Counted from the first letter of the stretch, positions 12,801 to 25,200 are shown. The stretch is DNA of 64,000 bases from Hetaerina americana (GCA_022747635.1 JAKTNV010000005.1:91032469-91096468); one strand, 5' to 3'. Notes: a model not told the origin generated them from the letters alone. A program made the numbers and translations.

Positions 12801-15342
12801 CCCCGTATACTGTATGCAATTGCCGTGACAAATTCTCCTCCGAGACCAAGCTCGGCGCACAACTTCATGGCAAATGTCTCTGGGTTGTTCTCACGTTCAC
12901 TCATGTCCCACTCCACTTGATCGACCAATGAAGTGTTGCCCACATGAATGTTTAGCTGAGGGAATTTTAAGAACTCAGACAAGGCTTTCCAATTGTGTTG
13001 CATTAAACTAATTGTGGTGAACATACACATATATGAGGAGACCTTTAATATCACAAAACCATCACAAACACTACAACATTTTGAATTAATATACATATTT
13101 AGTCACACAAAGTAAAACATACAAAAGTTTGGCTCATTAGTAAAAACAAGAGAAACTGATAATTCTGAAATGATGCCGACAGCTACATATTTTCCTCTTG
13201 GGAAAAATCATAACACTATTTTAGTCTCTGCGTTCTGGTTTTTGGTCACCTCCACTAATCAATACTACAGCTAATTAGTTTCAATTTAATAATATAATTC
13301 GTCAGAAATTATTATGGTTTATGGAGAGCTATGCATATGAGTAGAAGACACAAATGAGCACCTACCAATGACTGAGACCATTTAATCATGCAAAGAAAAC
13401 GAATTTGTACAATTAAATTGTAAAAAGTTAAAGCAAACATGGTTTACATTTTACTTCAAAACTTTCAAATTCCATTTCTGGGATTAAAGAGTTAATTATT
13501 CATGAAATTTTAAATAACCTACTGACTAGATTACCTCTTAACATAATTACAACACTACTAAATCTGATTTTTATTTACCTTAATTATAACACGCTGATCA
13601 GTTACCTTAATGATAACACGCTGATCAGATTGTTCTTCAAGAATGTTGTCAGTGGGAAAGCCATCTATCTGTTGCCTAATAGCTTGAGCAATAGCAGGTA
13701 CAAATGTAAGTGGGTTCAAATCCAGGTCATCACAAAGTACTTCTGCAAATTGCTCTGGAGTTATTAGACCCTCTGAAATCATAAGTCAAGAATATGATGG
13801 AGCAACATAAGTGGAAATGAGCAGCATCAAATTATAATTCCATTCTACAAAAACCTATACAGAGAAAACATTGTCGCCAATGCACAAGTTGGGTTTAACT
13901 TGGACAGTGAGGAAACACCACCCCATATTAGAAATAAGTCATGCAGCAAGCGTGTAGTTCAAACGAACTTAGGGGAGCCAAATCATTTCAGTGTTATGAT
14001 TCCCAGGGAACACATATCATCTGAAAATCACACAACTTGGGTTAAGGTGTCCAGAAGCATAGTCCCTTCTCCTAGATTACACTCTGGTTGGCTGTGGAAC
14101 ACTCAACCTTCTGGCCACCACATTAACATCGCAAATATATGTAATTACAGCAAGCTCAGAAACTCATAATTACATTAAGAAAATGATCCAACTAATATTT
14201 AAATTAATGATTGATGGTAACATTTTCACAAAACAAAGTTCATTCTGAAAGCGAAATAAAGAATTGGGTTGCAATTTCTGAAAAATGTTAATGATTCAGT
14301 TTCTAAACGTTGATATTATGTGCTAACGAAATAATGAATTTGGCAGCCAACTACCATGTGCTTGATTTATTGCAATCATTCTTATCGGCAAATGGGGACG
14401 ATAGTTAGTAATGAAAGTTATATTTTGACCTCAAACACACCATTTTTATTCCACGTGAAAGTGTCTCTCAGCTTCTGCCCTTCTATTTCCATGTCTAGAC
14501 GAATGGGGACCAGCAACTCGGGCTGTGTGGCATTCTCGTGGATAGTTGTTGGATCAGTATCATCAAAACTAACAAATAAAATACGTAAATTCAAAGCCAA
14601 CAGATTATTTCAAAGTAGCTGAAAATACAAGTAAAGGGCATGATGGAGGTGACTTACCATAGCGGGAACGTCCTAACTTTTTTGTTATTTACTCTGTTGC
14701 GATTTATTGGTGTTGCTTGGGGTACGGCATCGAGGTGAGAACTATTTGGGAGCGAGGGCACCCAAGGCGTACTTTTTCTTGACTTCCCTTCCCTGCAGTG
14801 ATGAAATTTTAATAAAATAATTGATGAAGAAATGGCAACTAAATTTAAAGTTATGCTCACAACAAAAATTACCTGGGAACTGGCGGCTCCGACGAATGAA
14901 CAGACACAGCTTTGTACTTTTCATCATTCCCTTCTATGATATCCTCGACTTCTGAGGCCTTTAGCAAAGAAACACTTGAAGCCAAGACGTGCTGACTGAG
15001 ACCTAATAGGACACCACCGTTAAGTTAAGTCTACTAATAATTCAAACGAAACTATGTTCATTCACTTACCCAGTTCTACTAGCTTTTTTCTTTCATCATT
15101 TGTAATACTTCTTCGATACATTCCCGGATATTTCTTATACAATGACCCTCGAAAGAGCCGAAGGTAGTTTCCAACCTACATGAAAATTGAGTTAACTTCA
15201 AAATACTATCAAAAAAGGGAGAGGCACAAGTACAATCAACAAATTTATTAATAACACACACCTCCGATCCGATACAAAAATATTCTCCATTCTCTTCCAC
15301 TTGAAAACTAATCGGCTTGTCGCCGTATGTCCTCAGAGCCAT
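6895..15342 (-). CDS. Snr1: Snr1 / SMARCB1 (SNF5, INI1), BAP remodelling subunit, complete
   Basis: Core subunit of the SWI/SNF (BAP/PBAP) chromatin remodeller. Nine exons (minus): 15342-15262, 15175-15070, 15002-14873, 14792-14658, 14568-14441, 13772-13606, 12955-12765, 12203-12072, 6934-6895. They total 1110 nt, or 369 codons plus stop; every junction keeps phase. Order: N-terminal winged-helix-like domain ([36 protein letters not shown]), linker with [20 protein letters not shown]5 repeat 1 (about 167-232; [36 protein letters not shown]), repeat 2 (about 246-312; [20 protein letters not shown]), and the C-terminal basic helix [13 protein letters not shown], which in mammals contacts the nucleosome acidic patch. 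The last exon encodes only 12 residues and lies 5.1 kb downstream. Exon 6 carries two tandem donors (see 13579-13632). A likely poly(A) signal, AATAAA on the minus strand, lies at 6621-6616. Confidence 0.97.
7200..7780 (-). mobile_element. LINE 3'-end fragment (eroded)
   Basis: On the minus strand this matches the C-terminal ~150 codons of the young LINE family (counterpart of 44.7-45.2 kb): segments corresponding to KEAFTRRRELM, RRMEKVKWTE-like and NRIGMLDGM, with many stops. It lies in the last intron of Snr1, in the same orientation as the gene. Confidence 0.65.
7781..9555. other. Snr1 last intron, unannotated
   Basis: AT-rich, with no exon, RNA gene or repeat that I could recognise. Confidence 0.55.
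9560..9725 (-). mobile_element. Penelope-like terminal fragment with hammerhead-like motif
   Basis: Read on the minus strand: a C/T-rich tract, then GACTGTATA, then CTGATGA, a perfect 5-bp hairpin (GATGC-GCA-GCATC) and GAAACC at about 9615-9585, followed by an AATATTAAA tail. CUGANGA-stem II-GAAA is the hammerhead ribozyme core carried by Penelope-like terminal repeats. A proper cleavage triplet is not evident. The same layout recurs at 26.7 kb. Confidence 0.45.
9910..9922 (+). repeat. Poly(G) run of 13
   Basis: An uninterrupted G13 in Snr1's last intron, downstream of the G-rich purine tract at 9659-9715. It may form G-quadruplexes; no other function is visible. Confidence 0.8.
10263..11521. 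mobile_element. pogo/Tigger-like repeat, copy A
   Basis: The left end reads CCGTAAACTTTCGATTATCC and the right end, inverted, ACAGTAAAATCTCAATTATT, resembling pogo/Tigger TIRs. The left ~150 bp recurs inverted at 52.56-52.8 kb and the right ~350 bp recurs at 39.9-40.3 kb, so the boundaries are supported by internal comparison. No transposase is recognised; a copia fragment sits inside. Confidence 0.55.
10640..11100 (+). mobile_element. Ty1/copia 3' fragment: RNase H end plus LTR
   Basis: At 10675-10878 a short ORF matches the end of copia RNase H ([19 protein letters not shown], then a [10 protein letters not shown] counterpart of the ADxLTKPL motif). It is followed by a polypurine-like AAGGGAGAG and TGTTGTAAATATT at 10919, a typical LTR start. 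An AATAAA at about 11065 fits the LTR poly(A) signal. The LTR's 3' boundary is uncertain, and the rest of the element is missing. Confidence 0.6.
13579..13632 (-). repeat. 27-bp tandem duplication containing a 5' splice site (Snr1 exon 6)
   Basis: Two adjacent 27-bp units with one substitution in the shared part: each encodes DQRVIIK and ends with AAG|GTAA. The upstream donor (AAG|GTAACT, exon end 13606) gives the ancestral junction IIK-LNIHVG. The downstream donor (AAG|GTAAAT, exon end 13579) adds VTDQRVIIK in frame. Both donors look equally good. Confidence 0.95.
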
Positions 15343-15768
15343 TTTGCTTGGAGATTATTGTTCTCTTCGTAGAATGATAGCGGGAAAATGGTTCAGAAAA
15401 TCCAAAGTAGAAACGCAGCTACAATAATCGACACTCGACAACTGCAATACTCAATTACTGTAAATGAATGGTACCAAGTACACAACGCCGAGAATACAAA
15501 CATTAGCCATATTTGCGGCTTTATCGTCCTTCAACTGTTATTTACCGCGATCTTTGACTACGTTAAAAATAATATGACAACTTCAAAACGTATTATATTT
15601 GGCATTTTAGATGAACGAGAACACAATAATCTCAGTAAACCGGTATTCAAAAAATAATTGATTTCTGAAAAATGATCTTGAACAGCGAGAATATGGTGGA
15701 CGAGGGAGAAAAGAATCATATATGTGGAAAACATATTCCGTGCTTGTATGCATAATAATAGTGATTTA
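15343..15768 (-). promoter_or_regulatory. Snr1 upstream region
   Basis: This 426-bp stretch lies between the Snr1 ATG and an inserted LINE. It should hold the Snr1 promoter and 5' UTR. I see no TATA box or clear core motif. Confidence 0.3.
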
Positions 15769-16497
15769 CCCTCCCGTAGACTACAACCTTGACGTGGTGG
15801 CAGGGCTTATGGTTCCGATGACCCCTAGAGCTGTGCCGGCGGAAGCAACGATAATTGCTCCTGGTAGGGTCACCCCTGCCAGATAGGTCGTAGGTTAGGA
15901 GCCAGACGAAAGGTCTGCTACTCAGTGAGGCGGCTGCAAAGACATCTGACCCCAGTGGGGCGGCCTTTGAGTGATGTTTTCACGTCAAAAACACTATTGA
16001 GGAAGGCAACGGGATCCCCCTCAATTATCTTTCCCAAGACTTAACGATGGACACCAGAGAGAATATGAGTCCTGCCAACTACAGGGCTCAGCCCAATCGG
16101 TCGTGTGTCGTGCCCGGGAGCGGGTGAGGCAAGGCTTTCACGGTTGTCATCCCACGAAACCCTTGCAAGAGAAAACCGACAGCAGCAGGTCAGAAGACGC
16201 AGAAGAAGAAGACCAAAGTAGTAAGAATAGGAACGTGGGATGTTAGGATGATGATGAAGACAGGGAAACTGGAGAATATTAAGCGAGAGATAGAAAGGGC
16301 AAATATAGATATTTTAGGTCTATGCGAGGTGAGATGGAAGGATAGCGGGGATTGCTGGAGTGATAGTTAGAGAATAACATACAGTGGCGGGGACGAGATC
16401 CAAGGAGGGGTTGCCATTATATTGAATATAGAGGTAAGAAAGAGACATAAACATAGAGCAAGCAACGGATAGAATATCACATGAGATACTATATATA

Positions 16498-16560
<63 letters not shown>

Positions 16561-16595
16561 AAATAAATAAATATATATATATATAGAATAAATAA

Positions 16596-16637
<42 letters not shown>

Positions 16638-18960
16638 TAAAAGCAGAACCGACGAACTGGGTCATTGTTCAAATTTCCATGCCACCAATCAATCTCAAGG
16701 AGGAAGAAGTCGTTAGGATATACGATCAGTTAGAGGACATAATCGCGTGTGTTCCTGCAGAGATACATTTGATAGTGATGGGGGATTGGAATGCGAAGGA
16801 AAAAATTGTGATGAGGTGCGGGACTACGGTTTATGCACGAGGAATAACCGCAGGGAGAAATCAATGAAATTCTGCAGGAGACAGGGGTTAGTCATCACCA
16901 ACACTGGGTTTAGACACCACAAAAGGCGTAGGTATACAAAGGAAATGCCCGGTGACTTAGAAAGGTTTGATTATATTCTGGTTAGGCACAGGTTTAGGAA
17001 CAGTGTGACAAATTCGCACAGCTTCCCGGGAGCGGATGCGGACTCAGACCACAATTTAGTTGTTAAGAAATGTAGCGTCCGTTTCAAAAAGATAAGGCAG
17101 GGGCGGCGGGTTAGGAAATGGAATGTAGAAGTGTTAAATGGTTTTAAAAGGAAGGAGTACCGACAGGCTGTAGAGAAAACCATTGAGGACGGTTAAGAGC
17201 TGAGTACTATTGAAAAAAAATGGGAATGTATCAAGAAAGGGATATCGAAAGCCACAAAAAAAACACTACAGGAACCGTTTACGGAAAAAGGACCAGGAAA
17301 CCATGGATCAGGGATGAGATGATTACAGAGATAGACAAGAGTAGAAAATGGAAGAATGTAAACACAGAGTTAGGCAAAAGGAGGTACAAAGAATTAAACA
17401 ATAAATTGAGGCGGGCAACAAATAAAGCAAAAGAAGCAAGGTGGAAAACGCAGTGTGAGGATATGGAAGTTTGCAGGAGAAGGGTGAAATTGGTGCGCTA
17501 TACAGCAAGGTTTAATCACTATAGAGAGATAAGAAGGGAAGATCTGTGCTAACAGTTAGAGATAAGGCGGGTAAGATAATAGTTGACACAGGAAAGATCC
17601 AAGAGAGATGGAAGGAATAGATAGAAGAACTGTATAGCAAAGGACTTCGACCAACAAAGTTAGACATTGAAAAAGAATATGACGTAGAGGAAGATAGGCA
17701 CAGGTCCAGGCACACTAGACGATGAGATAGAAAGGGCATTGGGAGATGCCATCAAATAAGACCATTGGGGTAGACAACATTCCCGCGGAACTACTAAAAG
17801 GTTTAGGGAAATGTAAAACGCTGTATGGACTAATTCGTAGCATTTATGAGGTAGGAATCTGGCCGGAAGACTGAAATCAGTGTTAGTTTCTATTCCGCAA
17901 AAGGCTAAGGCTACATCATGAGAGGACAAGAGAACAATAAGTTTGATTTCCCATGAAGCTTTAGTGGTCCTTAGGATCATCAACAGAAAGATGGAGAGCA
18001 AGGCAAATGATTACTTAGGGAATGATCATTTTGGGTTGAGGATAGTGAGAGCCAGGCACGAAGCCATTGCAGCAATGATATCGCAAATCGAGTGGAATAT
18101 AGAATACTCACGACATATTTGCCTGTTTCATAGATTTCGAAAAGGCATTTAATTAAGGTAATTGGGAAAAACTACTGAGTATACTTATAGCAGAAAATAT
18201 GAATAGATTGGAGGGACAGGAGGAATGAAAGTCGGCGGGGAATACGTAAAATCAGTTAGGTTTGCTGATGACCAAGCTCTAGTTAGTCAGCGATGGGGTT
18301 GCAAGCATTGTTGAGTGAATTGAAAATTCAGTGCGATAGATATGGGATGAGAATCAATATAAATAAAACAAAGATCATGCAATTTACCAGAAAGAGAAAG
18401 GCCAAGGTTAACATAAAAATAGGAGGGCAAAAACTAGAGCAGGTGGAAAAGTTTAACCCTGTTGGTCCAAGTAGTAGGGACGTAAGAAGAACAATTGCAC
18501 TAGGCAAAGAGGCTTTCACAAGGAGGGAGTTGATAACAGGGACGTTAAGATAAGGATTTTAAGATAAGACTCGTAAAAACTTAGATTTGGAGCGTAGCAA
18601 TGCATGGAGCAGAAACTTGATCACTGAAGCAGGATGATAGAAGTAGATTGGAGGGTTTCAAATGTGGATAAGGCTGGAAAAGTGAAATGGACCGAAAGGA
18701 AAACAAATGAGGAAGGACTAGGTACGATGGACAAGGAGAGGGGTTATTAAGAGAAATCCTAAGGAGGCAGGATAAATGGATGAAGGACGTATTGATCAGA
18801 AGTCAGATGTTAAAAACTGTAATAGAGGGGGGAATGTTAGGCAAACGAGGAAAGGGCAGGAGCAGGATAGGATTATAGTTTGTTTTTTTTCAGGGTCACA
18901 ACATATTTTTTTGGTAGTTGTGTCCATCCACAACTTACCTTAACCGGTAGCTTACTTAAT
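15769..18960 (+). mobile_element. Eroded full-length RTE-like LINE
   Basis: It begins with the family 5' leader (CCCTCCCGTAGACTACAACC), which carries the same GACGTGGTGG and CCAGATAGGTCG blocks as the copy at 41.9 kb, and ends with CCTTAACCGGTAGCTTAC. Between these are an endonuclease piece (MGDWNA near 16790, SDHNLV near 17050), reverse-transcriptase pieces (GVDNIPAELLKGL near 17775, VRFADDQALV near 18260) and the C-terminal domain, all with stops and frameshifts. A (TA)n block interrupts the endonuclease. It separates Snr1 from UBE2L3. Confidence 0.9.
16505..16631. repeat. (TA)n microsatellite inside the LINE
   Basis: About 125 bp of TA repeats broken by two AATAAATAAATA blocks, replacing part of the endonuclease coding sequence. 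Confidence 0.9.
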
Positions 18961-19229
18961 AATAGTATTTTTGTAGAAGAATCATTTCTTCCTCTTACAA
19001 GATCGTAATACCTTGGAAAAATCTTACTCCTAAAAACTTCAAACCAGAATAATTTGAACTTCGCTACCATAGCACGAAGCAGACTTCAGTCCTAGAGGTC
19101 TTCCAACATTTCCCAACGATCCTTGAAAATATATACCCACGGGATTAAAGTCGATTCAATCTCCGATCACTTTAAAAAAACATCACATTAACCCACCCCA
19201 TAAGAAATTTCGAAATGAAACTTCCACGA

Positions 19230-20050
19230 AATGATATTTGGATAATTTCGTCTACATCGATTTTGCCCCTTCGAAGTACTCTCCATTCGTAGCTATGCAC
19301 TTATTCCATCTTTTTTTCCACTGTTTGAAGCACCCTTGAAGTCCTCGGCAGTTAGCCCTTTTAGTTTTGTCGCCGTGTCTTGCTTTGTTGTGTCCAAATC
19401 TTCCCAATGACGTTCCCCCATCAATTTTCGCATTTTGGGAATAGGACATAGTCGCAGGGGGCGAGATCTGGCGAATGAGGATGGCGATTGAATTTTTTGC
19501 CAGTCACTGGCGAAAAATCAATGCTGGATGTGCAGGTGCATTGTCATGGTTAAGGATCCATCCATCACTTTCGTGTAAAATAGTGTGCACTGTTGATTTT
19601 CCTAAATTTATTTCACCTGATATCATTCGGAGTTTTTCGACGATCGGTAAGGGCATGGGACCGCACACGATCAATGTTGTCGTCAAAACAGGTGCTTGAA
19701 GGTCGTCCCGGCTTTCCATCATCCGTGGCACCTTGTCGGCCATCTTTAAAACGGTTGTTTTCTGCAGAGCCTTATCCCCGTAAGCAGCTGTCAACATTTC
19801 AGTAATTTCTTTATAACTTTTACCTGACTTAACCAAAAAAATTGATGTTGATTCGCTGCTCCGTGATTTCCACTTTCGAAAAACAGTAAAAACAAGGACA
19901 ACGTAAAATAACCAACACCTGGAACCATACGCACGGCTCGACGATCCGCCAGTCACAGACGGCTCATTGGGTCTGGAGCAACTAGCGGGCGGGGCTTTAG
20001 TCCGCATCATGGCCGCCAGATTGCACCCGTTTGCGCATTTATTGCACAAA
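19230..20050 (-). mobile_element. Mariner remnant with internal deletion
   Basis: Minus-strand pieces of a different mariner: an N-terminal HTH (ITEMLTAAYGDKALQKTTV), then GKSTVHTILHES joined directly to ILNHDNAPAHPA (second catalytic D), and a C-terminus with CFKQWKKRWNKCIATNGEYF. The region around the first catalytic D is deleted and frames are broken. It lies directly next to the mariner that begins at 20060. Confidence 0.75.
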
Positions 20051-20059
20051 CGACATATA

Positions 20060-21391
20060 CTACCTTGATCAAAAAGTTCCCGGAATAACCACCGTGTGGC
20101 GCTCCCATCGTTCCGATTTGAGTTCTGTTTTTTTTTGTTAAATTGGTACATCTGTTGTTGATATTCCCTTTAAATCTTAGTGTCATAACTTGACATTTGC
20201 AAAAGTTACGTAGCCAAGAGTACATCTATCTCTGTGTGTGTTGGCGATTTTTTACAATTTCAGAAATGGATTTAAATTTGCAACAACGAACTTGTATTAA
20301 ATTTTGCGTAAAAAACGGATTTAGTGGCGCACGGACGTTGGAAATGTTGGAAAAGTGTTTCGGCAACGATTCTCTAAAAAAACGGTCGTTTACCAGTGGC
20401 ACGAGCGGTTCAGAAGTGGTCGTGAGTCAATCGAAGATGATGAACGCAGTGGCAGACCATCGACATCGAAAGTCGGTGAAAAAATTGATAAATTAAAAGA
20501 AATGTTGGTCAATAACCGCAAATTAACCATCAGAGAAATAGCGGAGGACTTGAACATTGCCTATGGATCCGCCCAAGACATTGTGGTTAATGATTTGGGT
20601 TTCCGTCGTGTAGCAGCAAAGTTGGTGCCAAAAGACCTCAATTTCATGCAAAAAAGAGACCGTGTTGACGTCACAAAAGACATGATTTGCGAGGCTGAAT
20701 CCGATCCCACATTCATCAAAAGGATCATTACTGGAGACGAGACGTGGGTTTATGAGTACGACACGCAATCCAGACATCAGGCAAGTGAATGGCGTTCACC
20801 AAATGAGCCGAGACCAAAAAAACCACGTCGTTTTCAGTCAAAAAAGAAGGCAATGCTGACGGTTTTCATGGATTACAACGGTGTAGTGCATCATGAATTT
20901 TTGCCAGAAGGCCAGACAGTAAACAAAGAGTATTATTTGGGCGTTATGAGACGTTTGCGTGAAGCAATTCGCCGAAAGAGACCAGAAATGTGGGCAGAAA
21001 ACTCGTGGATTTTGCACCATGATAACGCACCGTCGCACAGTGCTATCATTATTCGTAATTTTTTTACGAAAAATGCAACAAATACCATCCAACAGCCACC
21101 AAATTCACCTGATTTGGCTCCCTGTGACTTCTTTCTGTTCAATCGAGTTAAAAAACCATTACGGGGAACGCGTTTTAGAAGCCGAGAGGAAGTAATGGAA
21201 AAATCGCAGGAAGCACTGATGGACATACCGAAAACCGAATATAAAAAATGTTTCGAGGATTGGATCAAGCGCTGGCATAAGTGTGTTGCAGTTGATGGGG
21301 ATTACTTTGAAGGGGACAATATAGATTTAGATGAATAAACTTGTATTTTTAATTTTCTGAATAAATTCCGGGAAATTTTTGATCAAGGTAG
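20060..21391 (+). mobile_element. Mariner copy M1, complete with TIRs, 1332 bp
   Basis: TA-flanked TIRs begin CTACCTTGATCAAAAA and continue TTCCCGGAA. The element is 1 bp shorter than copy M2 (48476-49808), the difference being the A-run in the transposase gene. It sits between the LINE and the 3' end of UBE2L3. Confidence 0.95.
20266..21338 (+). pseudogene. Mariner transposase with a single -1 frameshift (M1)
   Basis: The reading frame starts MDLNLQQRTCIKFCVKNGF and ends YFEGDNIDLDE. It is open throughout except at the A7 run at 20376-20382, where M2 has A8. The shift comes after DSLKK and disrupts translation before the HTH ends. All three catalytic aspartates remain (DETWVYEY, HHDNAPSH, SPDLAPCDFFLF). 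One base restores the frame, so the copy is young. Confidence 0.93.
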
Positions 21392-21394
21392 TAT

Positions 21395-22276
21395 ATATTT
21401 ATCACCTCGAATTGACTTTAAAATCGGATAGAAAAAATCAAATTATTGTTCTATATTGATGATAAAAATAATACACTATCGTTGAGAAATAGAGAACGTA
21501 AACAATAAAAGCATGTTTTCTAAGTTAAAGATACTAGTAGGGCATATTATGTGACAAATAAATTAACACAGGGAAATCTGTAAAGAAAGTTTCCACATAG
21601 AAAATCACAGTAAATAGTAAATTCCTTTTATTCTGCACAATACCAGTATCTCCTGTACACAAGCTAACTTCACATTATCAGCCAAGATGTGATTTAATAA
21701 ATCAAATTTCACAAATCTTTTTCCAAAGACAAAGCTCAATCATTTTACAGATTCATTGCTAATGCCATAGCAATGCAACGATCATTACATTGGCTCTCTT
21801 AATAATCTTCTTGTAACCAAATCAGTAATCCAACTCACCCACAATAGGCAAGAAAGCTTAAAGAAAATAAAGGAAAAAGAAACCTAGCAATTTCAATAGA
21901 TCACAATATGGCAAAATTTTGAACAGAAATTGTGGAAAAAATACTGCTGTATTCTTCTGGATATATGTGCTACTTTTCATTATTCAAATTTCTACCAATG
22001 TGATATGTTAAACGAGAATAACAACATAAGGGCACACAGCACATAATAAAATTTCTTTCTAGAGTGACCCTGAGAGCTTCACAATCAAACCACCCAAAAA
22101 ACAAAAGATTGACTGTCACAAAGGAGAGAGATTTCATATGCACACAAGTTGGTTTCACACTTTTGACACATAAATCGATTCTTCACATCCCTTTAAATAA
22201 AATATTAGCAATTAATCGCAGTTTTTAACAGTTAAATCCAAGGAAGTAATCCAATTTTAATCAGTCTTAAGCATCT
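21395..22276 (-). other. UBE2L3 3' UTR and flank
   Basis: No coding pattern. A minus-strand AATAAA at 21632-21627 may be the UBE2L3 poly(A) signal, giving a 3' UTR of about 650 nt. Confidence 0.4.
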
Positions 22277-25200
22277 TTAGTCAGATGGTCTCTTCTCACT
22301 GTGCTTCTTTGTGTACTCCTCTGCATTCTTCACAAATTTTTTCCGATCCTTAAGGAACTCCTCAGCTAGATCTGCACGCAGAGGATGCTCGGGTTCCGGA
22401 TCATTTACTAAGGCAACCAGTGCCTGTATCACTGCAACAACAAACAAAAACCACATCTACAATGCAAACCTAAAGCACACTGAATACACAGAGCTCTAAA
22501 ACATTCCAATTTTATCAAAATCTACCCATGATACCCCATTGGCCACTATAGAGGCTTGCAGCAGGGGAGTGTTGGGACAACATGAGGGAAGAAATCTGTC
22601 AAGGGGTTAGTGGTATTAATATGCTAGCATAAAACATTTGTAATTGTGCACACAACGGAAAAACAAATCTGTAACAGTAACTGTTTGATAGTACATCTCT
22701 TCAAGTTCACCATGATTGTCTTAACTAATAATGGTGAAAATCAAACCAAGGAAAACTATGGGATACCAGATTTGCAGCGCTCTGAAAATTACAATGCCCA
22801 GGAGTTGTACCGGATTGTTACTGCTCTAACACCATCAGCAAATATAAAATTCATGTACTTATATTCCAAACAAATATGCAGCATGTTGCAGTTCAATAAC
22901 AAAACTTATTAAAAAATATGAAATTTGGTGGTTTCAGATAAGGTACGCACGTTGGCTTATATTGTCAGGGGAGTAATTCCAATGTGGCAAGGGACTTGAA
23001 TTCTGTCAGTGATGCCGTGTGCCGGTAAAATCATTCAATGGAAACTTCAGCAAAAACAACATCAACCATAAAGAAATCTATATGGCAGGAGTGCTCAACC
23101 TGTTTGCATTTCAAGGTGCAGACTTGGATTGGGTAATTTTGACCACCTATTTGGACTGGTCAGAGGGTACGGGAGCTCCACATGGAGTAGGCGGCCTAAG
23201 CGACAAATGGCAAAGTGCCTCTCTGGATAACTCTATTACCACTCTTGCCTCCCAAGGCCAACCATGGGAGGCGAGAGTAGTATCAGAGTTATCCTGAACA
23301 TTAATGAACCTTAGGCAAACCTTAGCTAAAGGGGAACGGTTCAGGTGCATGGAATGTGGCATTGGGATAAGCAGTGCTAGGAAGTGGGGGGGGGGGGCAG
23401 GGGCATCCATTACCACTTGTGCTTGCCGTTGTATCAGTGTTTTGGATAGAGAAGGCCAAAGTAATAGCATTATTAGAAGAAGAATTGTACCGAAAAAGGT
23501 GTTAAATCAATCTAATTCTGTTTTTTTGGAGATTTTGAGGTCTTCCAGATTAAATTTGCACTTTCTAAGTCTTGTTTTACACAAAGAGTCAATTTTTGAA
23601 TCAAATATTCAAGGACAATGCAAATTTTTATAAGTTCAATGGAAAGGAAGTTATACCTATATTTCAGTTTCCTAGACCAAAGAACACAATCTCAAATACA
23701 AAAAAACATTGTTAATTGCAGTGATTATAAGAAAATGTCACCCAAAAAGGGTTCTTTCTTGCCTGCAATATTAAAAATAATAAAAATCAACCATAGAGAT
23801 AGAAAGCACAGACTGGTAAGTAGGTGAAAATCAAACAGCTCACGCATAACTGATATGGTGCTATGTCAACAAATTAACACAACTAAAAGAAGTTAAACTC
23901 TCGTAAAACATTTAAAAAATAATAATAATCAACAGCACTAATTTTTCAATGGCAGGACTTACAAAAATTAATCTATTTCTTAATGTGAGTGACCTTTCTT
24001 TGCATGTGCTTTCAAGGCATATACTCTGGGTTTGTAACTCCCTCTCACTTTCAATGCAGTTTGCCTTTCCTTTCCTTCATCGTTTTTAAAAGGCCTATCC
24101 AGCAATCTTCTTTGCAATTCTCAAGTCAATCCACCACAAATAACAAACAGGCTACTAACTGCAGAGGTCTTAACAATTTGGCAGCAAGCCCAAACTTGCA
24201 ACCTAAATAGGATTTGTCCAAGTGAATAGACAAAAAACAAATTCCCCATGTTTTCCATTCTGATTAAGATCCCCAAGACCTTCCAATTTTCCAGTTAGCT
24301 GGACACCTTGATAAGGTGAAGAAGTTTTAATAAAGATAAGGGAGTTGATTATGTGAACACCTTGAGTAATGTTTTTAAGGAAAGACTAATGAAATATTTG
24401 AGTCTTTCAAGACGTGAAGAAGAATGGAGGAAATGAAATGAATGGAAATTACACAAACCAACAACCTAGGCATGGTGTGTTTTTAGGAGGAATTCGAAGA
24501 AGGCAGGGCAAGTTGATGCGGGAGGAACTTGAGAGAGGCCATGTGATGCTGAAGATGGGGAAGAATGCTGGGAAAGCTAGAAAGCAAAACAATACATATT
24601 TTGATTGGAATCAAGGGATGCACAAAATGTGAATTAAAGAATAATTTATATCAGCAGAGGTGTCAACTTCTGTCACGTTAGAAATTTATTGGGATGGCAC
24701 ATTCTGCACTTTGTTTCTATTTGTAATATCTCCTGAACAAACTCGTTATGGGAGTTGTGGTGAGAACCAAATGAAAGCATTCGTTAGTTACCAAGAAAAT
24801 GATCGTTTTTATGAAAAACTATATTAAAGGGTTAAATATTTTTACATTCATTAAGTAAATCCACAGCTCCAATCAAATATCATCCTTCATTGGATATAAC
24901 CTTAGCCTTATGATATGGAACCTGAAATCATTTAAAATTTCCTTATTTCTCTATTCAAAAAGAGTTTCAAAAGTTACAAGACATAATGGATAGGATTGCT
25001 TAGATGGAGGAAGAGTGGAGTGAAAAAAGGGGCAGCATTTACACCAGGGGTAGTCGGAGGGAGGGAATGGGGGCGAGGGGGTGCACGGTGGATTTTAATG
25101 CATCGGGCAATTTGGCAGGGGGAGGGGCATTTGGCAAGAGGAGGGCAACTCCAGGCTTCATTATTTCCAATTAGACAGTAAGCACTCCTTCAGCATCCGA

